DNA of 64,000 nucleotides from Phaeosaccion multiseriatum (taxonomy: Eukaryota; Ochrophyta, other classes): positions 7,316,001 to 7,380,000 of the forward strand of contig OZ218950.1 in assembly GCA_965112735.1 (NCBI GenBank), in the 5' to 3' direction. Of this stretch, positions 55,591 through 64,000 are shown piece after piece. Every line of letters starts with the position of its first letter. Positions within the stretch are counted from its first letter, which is position 1. The translations under genes were made by a program, and so were the position numbers. Below the pieces are notes generated by a model. The model worked only from the letters and a program-made list of their open reading frames with translations. It searched no databases and was not told where the DNA came from.

Positions 55591-56499
55591 CTACTCTCCC
55601 TCGTCCTCCTCCTTGCCCTGCTCCTCCTCCTCCTGGACGGGCTGTAAATCCCGAACGGCCTCTCTCAGCACGCTGTCCACGCACCGCCGCGCCATGCCCG
55701 GTTGAGGGAACATGGCAGAGGTGGCCTGGATTGCCGAGCTGCGTACGCACGCCACATCCACGCCCTCTACCCCGTCCCCATCTGCGGCTGCTGACCCGGA
55801 AACACGTGACATACACTTGTCGATCCACGAGCCAAAGGCGGACAATTTGGTCCTGTCCACACGGCACTCCGCCTCCCTCGCCGCTCGCACCTCGCTGTAG
55901 GCCAGCTGTGTGCAGCTGCGGAGGTCTCTCTTCCCCACGCAAATGTCGTAGGCGTGAACGAGCTCGTGGGTGAGCGCCTCCTCCATCTCGCGTCTGTTCT
56001 GGAGGCGGTTGGCACAGAGCGTAATCTCCATGGGCCCCACCTCGAGCAAGGCTCTGGCCGTGCCCTCCGCACCGTCCTCGGAGCAGACGGCGCAGCGAAT
56101 GGGCAACTCGCTCTCGCAGTTGAACAGTTCTGCCGCGGAGCCTACAAAAGCACCGCCAGATCTCACGGCTGCAAAGGGATTCATCTCTCCCTCGCCCTGC
56201 TGCAGCGCTTCCTTTTGCTGCGCCCCGTCTGCTGCTGCCGTTGCTGTTGCTGCTGCTGCTGCTCCTGCTACCGCTGCTCTTCCTCGTGCTGCAGGATTCA
56301 AGCCTGAATGCAAAGAGGTCCTTGCCACCCCTGGTCCTTCCCTGCTGGTGCTGCTGGAGCTGCTCAGGCCTGCGGCCTGCGCGCGCTCCCTAGCTCTCTG
56401 CATGGCGTCGTACAGCTGTTTGCACCGCCCCGGCGCTCGCCGGCCTTCCATCTGATCCATGATGACCTTCAGTGAGGCCTCGCACGTATCGCAGTCCAT
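55591..56499 (-). CDS. ATP23-type mitochondrial metalloprotease
   Basis: Single exon, 302 aa. The N-terminus CDTCEASLKVIMDQME has the C-x2-C pair and spacing seen at the start of ATP23/KUB3 (XRCC6BP1) proteins. The metal-binding helix EALTHELVHAYD places the HExxH motif at H178-H182 with Glu179 as catalytic base. The following SCTQLAYSEVRAAREAECR matches the family's 'hlAChEIRAa.lsgdC' segment. In yeast ATP23 sits in the mitochondrial intermembrane space, processes Atp6 and helps assemble the ATP synthase Fo sector. Residues about 48-105 are a Ser/Ala-rich low-complexity insertion (GCT/GCA repeats), making this longer than the usual 190-280 aa. The tail after residue 285 is Glu-rich. Confidence 0.92.
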   Translation of the reverse strand: MDCDTCEASLKVIMDQMEGRRAPGRCKQLYDAMQRARERAQAAGLSSSSSTSREGPGVARTSLHSGLNPAARGRAAVAGAAAAATATAAADGAQQKEALQQGEGEMNPFAAVRSGGAFVGSAAELFNCESELPIRCAVCSEDGAEGTARALLEVGPMEITLCANRLQNRREMEEALTHELVHAYDICVGKRDLRSCTQLAYSEVRAAREAECRVDRTKLSAFGSWIDKCMSRVSGSAAADGDGVEGVDVACVRSSAIQATSAMFPQPGMARRCVDSVLREAVRDLQPVQEEEEQGKEEDEGE

Positions 56500-57249
56500 T
56501 GTGCAATGGACTAATTAAGGGGGGGCGGCGAGAGCGCCAGCCTTCAGGCTGACATCGTTTTTTTTTTATGTTGTGTTTCGCCAACACTCTTTGGACCCAG
56601 TCCTTCGCCCTTTTATACACTTACTACTTGCTTCTCCCTCGAAAAGGAGCAGGGTTTCCAGATGCCAGACCAAGCCAGATGGAGATGCGCAAGGAAGGAA
56701 AAATCAGTTTCAGTTTCACGGCTGGTTCGCCTCCATTATTCCAATCTCCCCCCCTTGAGAGCTGGTCCGAGGCCGCCAAAGCAATAGACGCATTGGTGTG
56801 CGTCAGGATGCCCTCCCAACTCACTGCTGGGCCTACCTGTTAGGCGGGCGATTGGTTTCGCCCCCGGCGGATTCGTTCGCCCCTCATCCCCCCCCCCCCC
56901 GTTTATCACGTGCTCTGTAGGAAGCCCTGGGAACTGCACGGACAAGGCCCTGTCTTTCAGCCGTGACACGGGGGGGAGAGGGGGGAAGGAGCGACTCAGA
57001 GCTGGTGTGCGGTGCATGGGCGCAGTGCCGATATCTTTTGAGGTGCATTTTTATTCTTTGGTGGGGCATAGTAGGGCGACAAAAGAGAAAGAGGAGAGAG
57101 GCGGGGAGGTGAAGAGGAGGGGAGGGCAAGATAGAGAAGAGGGTGAGTAGAGGAGGGGCAGCTAGAGTAGGGGGGGAAGACGGAAAAAGGGCGAGAGAGA
57201 CATACGAGGGAGACGGGGGGAGAAGAGTGGAAGGGCGATCGGTGCGAAA
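56500..57249. promoter_or_regulatory. divergent 5' region (ATP23 / zinc-module gene A)
   Basis: 750 bp. A T10 run lies near 56558. The right half is purine-rich on the plus strand (57070-57235). The segment CAGAGCTGGTGTG at about 56997 recurs at about 59798 upstream of gene B, so the tandem duplication included this flank. Confidence 0.45.
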
Positions 57250-58866
57250 ATGCCACGGAAGAGGTGCCCGTGCAGTGTCGAGGGATGCAACAAGCAGCAG
57301 GTCCAAGGTGGAATATGCGTCGGTCACGGAGCTGTGGGCAGGAGGTGTTCTGTGGAGGGGTGTGAGAAACATCGTGTCCAAGGAGGGCTTTGTGTTGCTC
57401 ATGGTGCTGTGGTGAAGAGGTGTACTACTGAGGGCTGCGAGAAACAGCAGGTGCAAGGAGGACTCTGCGTTGGCCACGGAGCGGTGGTGAAGAGGTGCAC
57501 TGCTGAGGGGGGTTGTGAGAAGCAGCAGGTCCAAGGAGGTCTCTGCGTGGGTCACGGGGCAGTGCTCAAAAGATGTACGGTGGACGGGTGCGAGAAGCAT
57601 CGGATCCAAGGAGGACTCTGCGTTGGTCACGGGGCAGTGATCGTGGTCAAGAGGTGCACTGCTGAAGGGTGTAAGAAGCTGCAGGTCCATGGAGGGCTTT
57701 GTGTTGCTCATGGTGCTGTGGTCAAAAGATGTACTTGTGAGGGGTGTGACAAGCAGCAGGTGCAAGGAGGACTCTGTGTGGGCCACGGGGCTGTGATCAA
57801 GAAGGTTGAGAAAGCTGAGGCAGATGCGAAGGGTGCGAATGGTGCGATTGGTGAGAAGCGTCCACCCAAGAAGCGGGACTATGGAGCTGGGGGTAAGCGG
57901 TGCGCTGTGGAGGGGTGTCAGAAGCATCGGGTCCAAGCCGGACTTTGCGTGAGCCATGGCGCCGTGAAACTGCGCAAGAGGTGTACTGTGGACGGATGCG
58001 AGAAGCATCGGATCCAAGGCGGACTCTGCATGGCTCATGGAGCAGTGGTCAAGAGGTGCACTGTGGAGGGGTGTCAGAAGCTCCAGGTCCAAGGAGGGCT
58101 CTGCATTGGCCACGGCGCGGTGGTCAAGAGGTGCACTGCTGAGGGGTGTGAGAGGCAGCAGGTCCAAGGAGGGCTGTGCATTGGTCACGGAGCTGTTGGC
58201 AGGTGGTGTGAGAAGTATCCGGCCAAATCAGGCCTCGGAGCTGTGAAACCGCGTAAGAAGTGTACATTTGAGGGCTGTGAGAAGCAACCGCAGCAGGGAG
58301 GGCTTTGCGTGGGGCACGGAGGTGTGAAGAAGCACAGGAGGTGCACTGTGGAGGGCTGTGAGAAGCAGTCGAAGCAGGGGGGATTGTGTGTGTCCCATGG
58401 AGCTGTGGTCAAGAGGTGCTCTGTGGAGGGGTGCCAGAAGAAGGCAAAGCAGGGAGGGCTGTGCGTGGGGCACGGAGCCGTGGGCAAAAAGTGCTCTGTT
58501 GAGGGCTGCGAGAAGCACCGGGTCAATGGAGGAGTCTGCATTGGCCATGGCGCAGTGATTGTGGTCAAGAGGTGCAGCGAGGTGGGATGTGAGAAGCAGA
58601 CCCAGAGTGGGTGTGGTGGGATGTGCAGGCGCCACGCTCGAATGAAGATGGAGCAAGGCAGGAAGGAGGAGGAGCTGCTTGCCCAGAGGGCGCTTGCGCT
58701 CAAGCGAGGAGCTGACACCGACATGAATGGGGAAGGAGGGAAGAGGGCAAGGTTTGCCCCTCCACATGAGGGAGGAGAGGGAGAGCAGCGACAGGAGGAA
58801 GTGGTGGACGCAGAGGACGAGGAGCTGGGAGCAAGCTTGCTCGTCGGGCTGCGGCTCAGGAGATAG
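57250..58866 (+). CDS. zinc-module repeat protein A (16 intact CX4CX9CX2H units)
   Basis: Single exon, 538 aa, made almost wholly of 22-28-residue modules with the pattern KRC-[ST]-x-[ED]-GC-[EQ]-K-x4-GG-[LIV]-C-x2-HGAV, a CX4CX9CX2H zinc-binding arrangement. I count sixteen modules with all four ligands (one with an extra Gly in the first loop) and one degenerate module (WCEKYPAKSG). Modules 7 and 8 are separated by a Lys/Ala-rich linker containing PPKKRDYGAGG. The C-terminus (from about residue 440) is a Glu-rich helix, a GGKRAR basic patch that could be a nuclear signal, and an acidic end. Similar repeats occur in stramenopile proteins often labelled 'WRKY19-like' although no WRKYGQK motif is present; I see none here. 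Nucleic-acid or protein binding is plausible, but function is unknown. The ATG context is GCGAAAATGCC. Confidence 0.85.
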   Translation: MPRKRCPCSVEGCNKQQVQGGICVGHGAVGRRCSVEGCEKHRVQGGLCVAHGAVVKRCTTEGCEKQQVQGGLCVGHGAVVKRCTAEGGCEKQQVQGGLCVGHGAVLKRCTVDGCEKHRIQGGLCVGHGAVIVVKRCTAEGCKKLQVHGGLCVAHGAVVKRCTCEGCDKQQVQGGLCVGHGAVIKKVEKAEADAKGANGAIGEKRPPKKRDYGAGGKRCAVEGCQKHRVQAGLCVSHGAVKLRKRCTVDGCEKHRIQGGLCMAHGAVVKRCTVEGCQKLQVQGGLCIGHGAVVKRCTAEGCERQQVQGGLCIGHGAVGRWCEKYPAKSGLGAVKPRKKCTFEGCEKQPQQGGLCVGHGGVKKHRRCTVEGCEKQSKQGGLCVSHGAVVKRCSVEGCQKKAKQGGLCVGHGAVGKKCSVEGCEKHRVNGGVCIGHGAVIVVKRCSEVGCEKQTQSGCGGMCRRHARMKMEQGRKEEELLAQRALALKRGADTDMNGEGGKRARFAPPHEGGEGEQRQEEVVDAEDEELGASLLVGLRLRR

Positions 58867-59110
58867 GGACCTGGGCTGGAGTAAAGTGCTGCTCCTTCTC
58901 CTGCTGCTGCAGCTGCTGCCCCACTGCGGTGTGCGCACGAACAGCAAGAGGGTCAGTGCGGAGAGCCCGATGCTCGGGAGGAGGAGGGGGGATGATGATG
59001 GTGATGGATGAGGAGAAGTGGGCGGTGCTGGAGGGGAGCGTGGTTGCGGCGAGTGAGAGCAAGCGGCGGGGATGGAAGGCGCAGCGAGCTTGTGGAGAGC
59101 TCTGCTAATC
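58866..59110 (+). repeat. dispersed 3'-flank element, copy 2
   Basis: Starts at the stop of zinc-module gene A. The core at 59018-59070 reads KWAVLEGSVVAASESKRRG; an ATG-initiated frame of 38 codons runs from 58992 to a TAA at 59108. It is duplicated with the gene (copy 3). Confidence 0.8.
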
Positions 59111-60241
59111 TCTTCTCCTCCTTGCTGCTGATACCTCTTGACTTGAGCTTCCTTGACCCGAGGGCCCCAGGCCGTCCGCCTCCTCGTCTTCGCGTGTATG
59201 TACAATCAGAAAGTTAAGCACTACAAGTACATAATATGATGAGGAAGAGGGAGAAGGCTTTTGAGGCAATGCAAAATGCGGCGTGTATGGAAAGCCCGGC
59301 TCCGGCGCCGTCCGTACGATATTGACGAGGGGTTTCCGCATCTTTCTCTGTTCGCCGCGAGCTTTTCGTAGCTGAAGGGAGGCGTGAGAGCGAGGCCAAT
59401 CAAGACAAGACGTGTACACGGTGTCGTTTACTTTAAGTTCCTGTACCTGGGGCGTCGTTCCCAATCGTTCCGCATTGATTGGGGAGTTTCAGTTTAAGTT
59501 CCTTTGTTCCAATTTGAGCTTGTTCGCCCTCCCTCTGAACAGAAGTCCTCTTTCAAAGAAGGGAGGATTAGTCGCAGTCAAAGGGGACGGGACCCTTTGT
59601 CGTGCGTCGAGGCTAGAGGTCTCTATATCTCACTACGGGGCCTACTTCTTCGGACGAGGGATTGAACTCATCCCGGGGCGAAAAGTTTGACCCGGCTTGT
59701 TCCCCCCACACCTTTTCCCAAGACAGGCAGATACTGCCCCAAACACCGAAGCCCCCTTCGCACCGGCCACGAGAGAGAAGGTGAGGGAGGAACTTTCAGA
59801 GCTGGTGTGTGGCGGGTGGGCGTGAGGAGCTCATTTCCCGAGGTGAGAAACAAAGGAGGTGCAAGCAGGAATGATGAGGAGTGGCATTATGGCCGACGCG
59901 GGGAGATGACCCAACTCACCACCCAAGCTCGGGCACTGCTCTGTTGGTCTTTGACCCCCCCTCCCCCCCCCTGTGACCCCCTTCCTCCTCCTCACCCTTT
60001 GACCCTCTCCATCTCCTCTCGTCTCCTCCCTCCGTCCCCCATCTCCGCCTCCCTCTCCCCCGCCCCCTTCCCTCCTGCCTTCGATTGGCGACATCGTGCC
60101 CAACGCACAAGCAGACATAAACAAAGCACAGTACGCGCTTTCCTCGCGGCAGAGGCGAGCGCCGGGGCGAGGACGGACGAGGACGGAGGCAGCGGAACAG
60201 AGGAGCAAGAAGAGAGGTGGCAGAGAGGAGTTGGTGCGAAA
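59111..60241. other. spacer between duplicated zinc-module genes
   Basis: 1.1 kb. A stretch at about 59318-59372 (GACGAGGGGTTTCCGCA and following) recurs at about 61915-61965. TTTAAGTTCCT occurs twice (59433, 59493). A 92-codon frame at 59412-59690 opens with GTG and has no recognisable domain. The pyrimidine-rich block 59955-60075 precedes the start of gene B. CAGAGCTGGTGTG at 59798 marks the left part of the duplicated 5' flank. Confidence 0.5.
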
Positions 60242-61372
60242 ATGCCGCATGAGAAGAGTCCGGGCACTGTCGAAGGATATGACAAGCAGCAAGGGCAAGA
60301 GGGACTTAGTGTGGATCATCAAGCTGTGGGCAAGAAGGATGAGCAGGCTGAGAAGGCGGACAGTCGTGAGAAGGCTGAGAAAGCTGAGAAGGGCGCGAAG
60401 GCTGCGAAGGGTGCGAAGGGTGCGAAGCGTGAGAAGAAGCCGCCCAAAAAGCGAGACTATGGAGCTGGGGGCCAGCGGTGTTCTGTGGAGGGGTGTCAGA
60501 AGCATCGGGTCCAAGGAGGAATCTGCGTGAGCCACGGAGCCGTGAAAATGCGCAAGAGGTGCAATGTGGAAGGGTGCGAGAAGCATCGGATCCAAGGCGG
60601 ACTCTGCATGGCTCATGGAGCAGTGGTCAAGAGGTGCACTGTGGAGGGGTGTCAGAAGCTCCAGGTCCAAGGAGGGCTCTGCATTGGCCACGGCGCAGTG
60701 GTCAAGAGGTGCACTGCTGAGGGGTGTCAGAGGCAGCAGGTCCAAGGAGGGTTGTGCATTAGTCATGGGGCTCTGGGCAAGTGGTCTGAGAAGCAACCGG
60801 TCAAGAAAGGGCTTTACGGCGGCGGAGGTGTGAAGAAGCACAGGAGGTGCACTGTGGAGGGCTGTGAGAAGCAGTCGAAGCAGGGGGGATTGTGCGTGTC
60901 TCATGGTGCTGTGGTCAAGAGGTGCTCTGTGGAGGGGTGCCAGAAGAAGGCAAAGCAGGGAGGGCTGTGCGTGGGGCACGGAGCCGTGGGCAAAAAGTGC
61001 TCTGTTGAGGGCTGCGAGAAGCACCGGGTCAATGGAGGAGTCTGCATTGGCCATGGCGCAGTGATTGTGGTCAAGAGGTGCAGCGAGGTGGGATGTGAGA
61101 AGCAGACCCAGAGTGGGTGTGGTGGGATGTGCAGGCGCCACGCTCGAATGAAGATGGAGCAAGGCAGGAAGGAGGAGGAGCTGCTTGCCCAGAGGGCGCT
61201 TGCGCTCAAGCGAGGAGCTGACACCGACATGAATGGGGAAGGAGGGAAGAGGGCAAGGTTTGCCCCTCCACATGAGGGAGGAGAGGGAGAGCAGCGACAG
61301 GAGGAAGTGGTGGACGCAGAGGACGAGGAGCTGGGAGCAAGCTTGCTCGTTGGGCTGCGGCTCAGGAGATAG
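60242..61372 (+). CDS. zinc-module repeat protein B (tandem duplicate of A, partly decayed)
   Basis: 376 aa from the ATG at 60242, which has the same GCGAAAATGCC context as gene A. The frame is open further upstream to 59687, but similarity to A begins only here. The first module has lost its metal ligands: in SPGTVEGYDKQQGQEGLSVDHQAV, the three Cys positions are Gly, Tyr and Ser and only His remains. A Lys/Ala/Glu linker with PPKKRDYGAGG follows, then eight intact CX4CX9CX2H modules and a second degenerate one (WSEKQPVKKG). Relative to A the modules 2-7 are missing and 24 codons are deleted around the degenerate module. From there to the stop the two proteins are essentially identical, as is the 3' flank. 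Recent tandem duplication, with gene A the more complete copy. Confidence 0.8.
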   Translation: MPHEKSPGTVEGYDKQQGQEGLSVDHQAVGKKDEQAEKADSREKAEKAEKGAKAAKGAKGAKREKKPPKKRDYGAGGQRCSVEGCQKHRVQGGICVSHGAVKMRKRCNVEGCEKHRIQGGLCMAHGAVVKRCTVEGCQKLQVQGGLCIGHGAVVKRCTAEGCQRQQVQGGLCISHGALGKWSEKQPVKKGLYGGGGVKKHRRCTVEGCEKQSKQGGLCVSHGAVVKRCSVEGCQKKAKQGGLCVGHGAVGKKCSVEGCEKHRVNGGVCIGHGAVIVVKRCSEVGCEKQTQSGCGGMCRRHARMKMEQGRKEEELLAQRALALKRGADTDMNGEGGKRARFAPPHEGGEGEQRQEEVVDAEDEELGASLLVGLRLRR

Positions 61373-61600
61373 GGACCTGGGCCGAAGTAAAGTGCTGCTC
61401 CTTCTCCTGCTGCTGCAGCTGCTGCCCCACTGCGGTGTGCGCACGAACAGCAAGAGGGTCAGTGCGGAGAGCCCGATGCTCGGGAGGAGGAGGGGGGATG
61501 ATGATGGTGATGGATGAGGAGAAGTGGGCGGTGCTGGAGGAGAGCGTGGTTGCGGCGAGCGAGAGCAAGCGGCGGGGATGGAAGGAGTGAGCGTGTGCGC
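61372..61600 (+). repeat. dispersed 3'-flank element, copy 3
   Basis: Nearly identical to copy 2 and shifted by 2,506 bp, following the stop of zinc-module gene B. The core at 61524-61576 reads KWAVLEESVVAASESKRRG and ends at a TGA 6 codons later. Confidence 0.85.
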
Positions 61601-62417
61601 TGTTGCTGCTGATATCTCGGGACTTGAGAGCTTTAGTGGCCAGATCGCCCTACTTCCGTCCGCCTCACAGCGGTGTTTTTGATGTGCGAGGTGAATCATA
61701 AAAGTACTTACTACGCGTAGAGTGAAGTGATGAATTACGCTGTGCCCAGAGGCAGAGAAGAGGCCTTCGGCGTTGTTGATGCTTCCAAACACTCACCACC
61801 AACCCGTGCTATGTGCGGCATTTGGGCATTTGCGCCAGAGCGGCGAGGCAAGTGAGACGCGTCATTGAGGGAATGGCCGGACCAGTCACTGGCAGCCCTG
61901 TGCATATGATTGCGACGAGGGTTTCCGCACTCTATTGTTTGCGGTGAGCTTTCCGTCGCCTGCGCTGTGCGCACAACGGGGGGGGGGGGGGGCACGATCC
62001 GAGGCTTTGTGACTGCCCACAACCCCTTCATAAGAGGATGGGATGATGGTGGTGATGAGGAGGAGGGGGCGGTGCTGGAGGGGAGCATGGTGGCGGCGAG
62101 TGAGAGCAAGAGGGGCGGACGAAAGGCGCAGCGAGCTTGTGGAAGGCTCTGCTTCTCTTTCTGCCTTCACAAGTAGACATTTCGGGACTTGGGGCTCTGA
62201 AAGTGTAATAGTAATGATTGATGACTTACACCCGGCCACAGGAGGCCCACAGGTGTCTGTAGAAAACACTCGCACACGCCTATTTCTGGTGGGCCTTAGG
62301 ATTAGGTCTACATGCCTATATCTGGGGGGCCTCAGGATTAGGTCTCGTACACAGTTTCCTGTAAACAAACACGGTGTCGACAATTCGAACACGACACACG
62401 GGCGTGGGGATGGCAGC
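61601..62417. other. convergent intergenic region
   Basis: Between gene B and the right-hand membrane-protein gene. It includes dispersed-element copy 4, a G12 run at about 61979, and a near-direct repeat of ATTAGGTCT with CTATATCTGG/CTATTTCTGG near 62280-62345. No further gene seen. Confidence 0.5.
61988..62160 (+). repeat. dispersed 3'-flank element, copy 4
   Basis: Diverged copy with ATCCGAGGCTTTGTGACTGCC (compare copy 1) and the core at 62067-62110 reading EGAVLEGSMVAASESKRGG in an open frame that ends at a TAG near 62176. Confidence 0.75.
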
Positions 62418-63647
62418 TCACGAGGAGAAGTCCAGCGCCTGCATGCTGGCGAGGATGGCCACCACCGCCAGCGTCTGTGCGGCGGCCACAGAGCCCAGCA
62501 CCGATACGTACATGGACGAGCCGTAGCGGATGGGCTGGAATGCCTGCACGCCGAATATAACCTTGACGAACAGCCACACCACGGTGGTGACCAGAAACAG
62601 CTCCACCGCGGCGCTGCTGAGCTCGTACAGCATGATCGTCCGGGCCATGGCGGTGGGCATGCCTGCGAAGGACGGGAATCCCGCGCCGCCGCCCACGCCC
62701 TCACGAGTGAGCACGAGCAGGATGAAGAGCGCAAGGAGAGGGTTCACTGTATCGTGCGTCTGTCAGGAGCAGAGGGAAGGGGGAGGCATATGGAGGCATA
62801 TGGTCATAAGGGGCAGCAACCAACAGAGCGTAGGAAGAGCAGGGCGGTCAGGGGGACTCGTGAAGCTTGTGTGAGGTGCCCGTCCCACGTTAGCACGCGC
62901 CCACGTCACCTGCTGCACGAAGAACTGTTGACTGAGGCGGAGGATGCGCTTCGGATCAGCCTCGGCGCGTTCCTTGGCCTTCCGCACTTGGGCTCCCACT
63001 GTCCACCACCACCGGTCCCGCTTGGGGGCCTCTTCCTCCTCTGCCACCGCTGCTGCTGCTGCCGCTGCGTCTGTGTGGGGCTGCTTCTGCTCGTACCCCG
63101 CCAGGGACTCCCTCCTTACCGCCGCCTGCTCCTCCCTCTCCGCCGAGTCCCTCCGCACCACCGCCTTTAGCTCCACCCAGTCCTTGGTCACTTGCGACAC
63201 CCGTCTCCGAGGGGCCACCTCCGTCCCCTGCTGCGAGGGGGGCGAGAGGCCTGGAGAGCCTTCTCCTCGCTCCTCCGTGTCGGGGTACGGTCTTTCGCAC
63301 TCGGTCTCTGACAACTCCAGGTTTGCGTGCTGGCCCCACCCTATCCGCTTGGCTGTTGGCGGGACGGACTCGGCTCCTTCGTCGCCAGCTTGTGATCTCC
63401 GAGACGTCGAAGGGGGCCGCACGTACGGCGAGACCACGTCCGCCTTGCCTTCGTCCTTGCCTTCGTCCTTGCCTTCATCTACCGGGGTCCCCGCGATGCA
63501 CTCCAGTCCCTTCTCTGCCCCACTCTCTGCCGAACCGCCTACCTCCAAGGCCCGCAAGGCCGCCTCGAGCTGGTTCCTTCCATCTGCTTTGCCCTTCGGC
63601 GATTGTCGCTCATCGTCCACCCCGGGGATGATCTTGGACTTGTACAT
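62418..63647 (-). CDS. membrane protein with charged N-terminal half, unrecognised
   Basis: Two exons, 63647-62910 and 62759-62418, 359 aa from the ATG chosen here. Residues 1-200 are hydrophilic and probably disordered, with a short DEGKDEGKDEGK repeat. A Lys/Arg-rich segment (KRDRWWWTVGAQVRKAKERAEADPKRILRLSQQFF) precedes three hydrophobic helices: VNPLLALFILLVLT, TIMLYELSSAAVELFLVTTVVWLFVKVIF and MYVSVLGSVAAAQTLAVVAILASM. I do not recognise the family. The frame is also open upstream to 63998 through microsatellites, so the true start could be further right, possibly in an exon beyond the window; 63647 is the first Met after the (CAGACAGAG)n tract. Confidence 0.6.
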
Positions 63648-64000
63648 CTTGAGACGTGTGTGAGACGCGCTAATGTGCTTCCGCGCACGCTGGATGGGGG
63701 TTGTGCGAGACAGACTGAGCAGACAGAGCAGACAGAGCAGACAGAGCAGACAGAGCAGACAGAGCAGACGGAGCAGACAGGTGCAGGGGAGGGGAAGAAA
63801 GGCGAGGCGTGATAGGACGTTACACTCGTTACATCGGTTCTTCGCGGGGGTAAGGAGATTCGCGTAGGACTGATGCAGACGCCAGGAGAGTCGAGTAAAG
63901 GGGGCAGGGGCAAAGCGTACTGCACATACACGTTCCGCATGCACACACGCACACACGCACACACGCACACACGCACACACACACACGCGCGCGCGCACAG
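63648..64000. other. 5' flank of the right-edge gene with microsatellites
   Basis: Contains the 9-bp repeat and, at 63940-63990, a (CACG/CA)n tract. It could be promoter, 5' untranslated region or intron. Confidence 0.4.
63711..63782. repeat. 9-bp repeat (CAGACAGAG)n
   Basis: About eight copies upstream of the right-hand gene. On the minus strand it is pyrimidine-rich and reads Leu-Leu-Cys repeats. Confidence 0.92.

Noticed and set aside
56884-58188. Minus-strand 434-codon ORF with Ser/Leu/Asp-rich repeats
   Set aside because: It is antisense to the zinc-module repeats of gene A; its periodicity mirrors the coding repeats and it has no domain.
59640-59690. tRNA-like T-loop sequence (GGGATTGAACTC on the plus strand)
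   Set aside because: The flanking bases cannot form the T stem and I could not find matching acceptor and anticodon stems.
59831-61792. Minus-strand 653-codon ORF
   Set aside because: Same antisense artefact opposite gene B, extended by the duplicated flank. The plus strand has the conserved Cys/His pattern.

Overview
The window is nuclear DNA of a eukaryotic alga. Genes carry many short GT-AG introns, are GC-rich, and are packed at about one per 4 kb. Two predicted proteins begin with a signal peptide ending in Ala-Phe-Ala-Phe-type motifs (ASA-FAF at 657, TAA-FAF at 23310). That is the bipartite plastid-targeting signature of algae with a red-lineage secondary plastid, most likely a photosynthetic stramenopile (ochrophyte). 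I cannot name the species. All exon models below were built by hand from reading frames, splice phase and family conservation; no search was run.

Layout, left to right: a minus-strand Lys-rich protein cut by the left edge (1-309); a plastid PAP/fibrillin (+, 657-4532) whose last intron is a 1.7 kb minisatellite; a 30-exon P4-ATPase phospholipid flippase (-, 18897-5393); a CDGSH iron-sulfur protein (+, 19186-19664); an ABHD17-like serine hydrolase (-, 23005-20941); a plastid UPF0301/AlgH-like protein (+, 23310-24915); an OTUD6-like deubiquitinase (-, 28690-26707); a type II sulfotransferase (+, 29065-31028); a PPR-SMR protein (-, 34882-31703); the alpha subunit of the AP-2 clathrin adaptor (+, 35565-43997, 21 exons); a membrane-anchored thioester alpha-2-macroglobulin (-, 52460-44713, 13 exons); an 11-motif PPR protein (+, 52857-54566); an ATP23-type metalloprotease (-, 56499-55591); two tandemly duplicated zinc-module proteins (+, 57250-58866 and 60242-61372); and an unrecognised membrane protein (-, 63647-62418).

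Neighbouring genes alternate strand without exception, apart from the recent tandem duplication. Every divergent pair therefore shares one short 5' region and every convergent pair one 3' region. The genes do not form one pathway. They cover plastid function (fibrillin, UPF0301), membrane and trafficking biology (flippase, AP-2 alpha, ABHD17-like), organelle RNA metabolism (two PPR proteins), mitochondrial proteolysis (ATP23) and surface or secretory functions (A2M, sulfotransferase).

Much of the remaining sequence is repeats: intronic minisatellites with 13, 24, 33 and 38 bp units, tetranucleotide arrays that look like expanded splice sites, three short motifs that recur in introns of unrelated genes, and a roughly 200 bp element present four times, three of them just downstream of genes.
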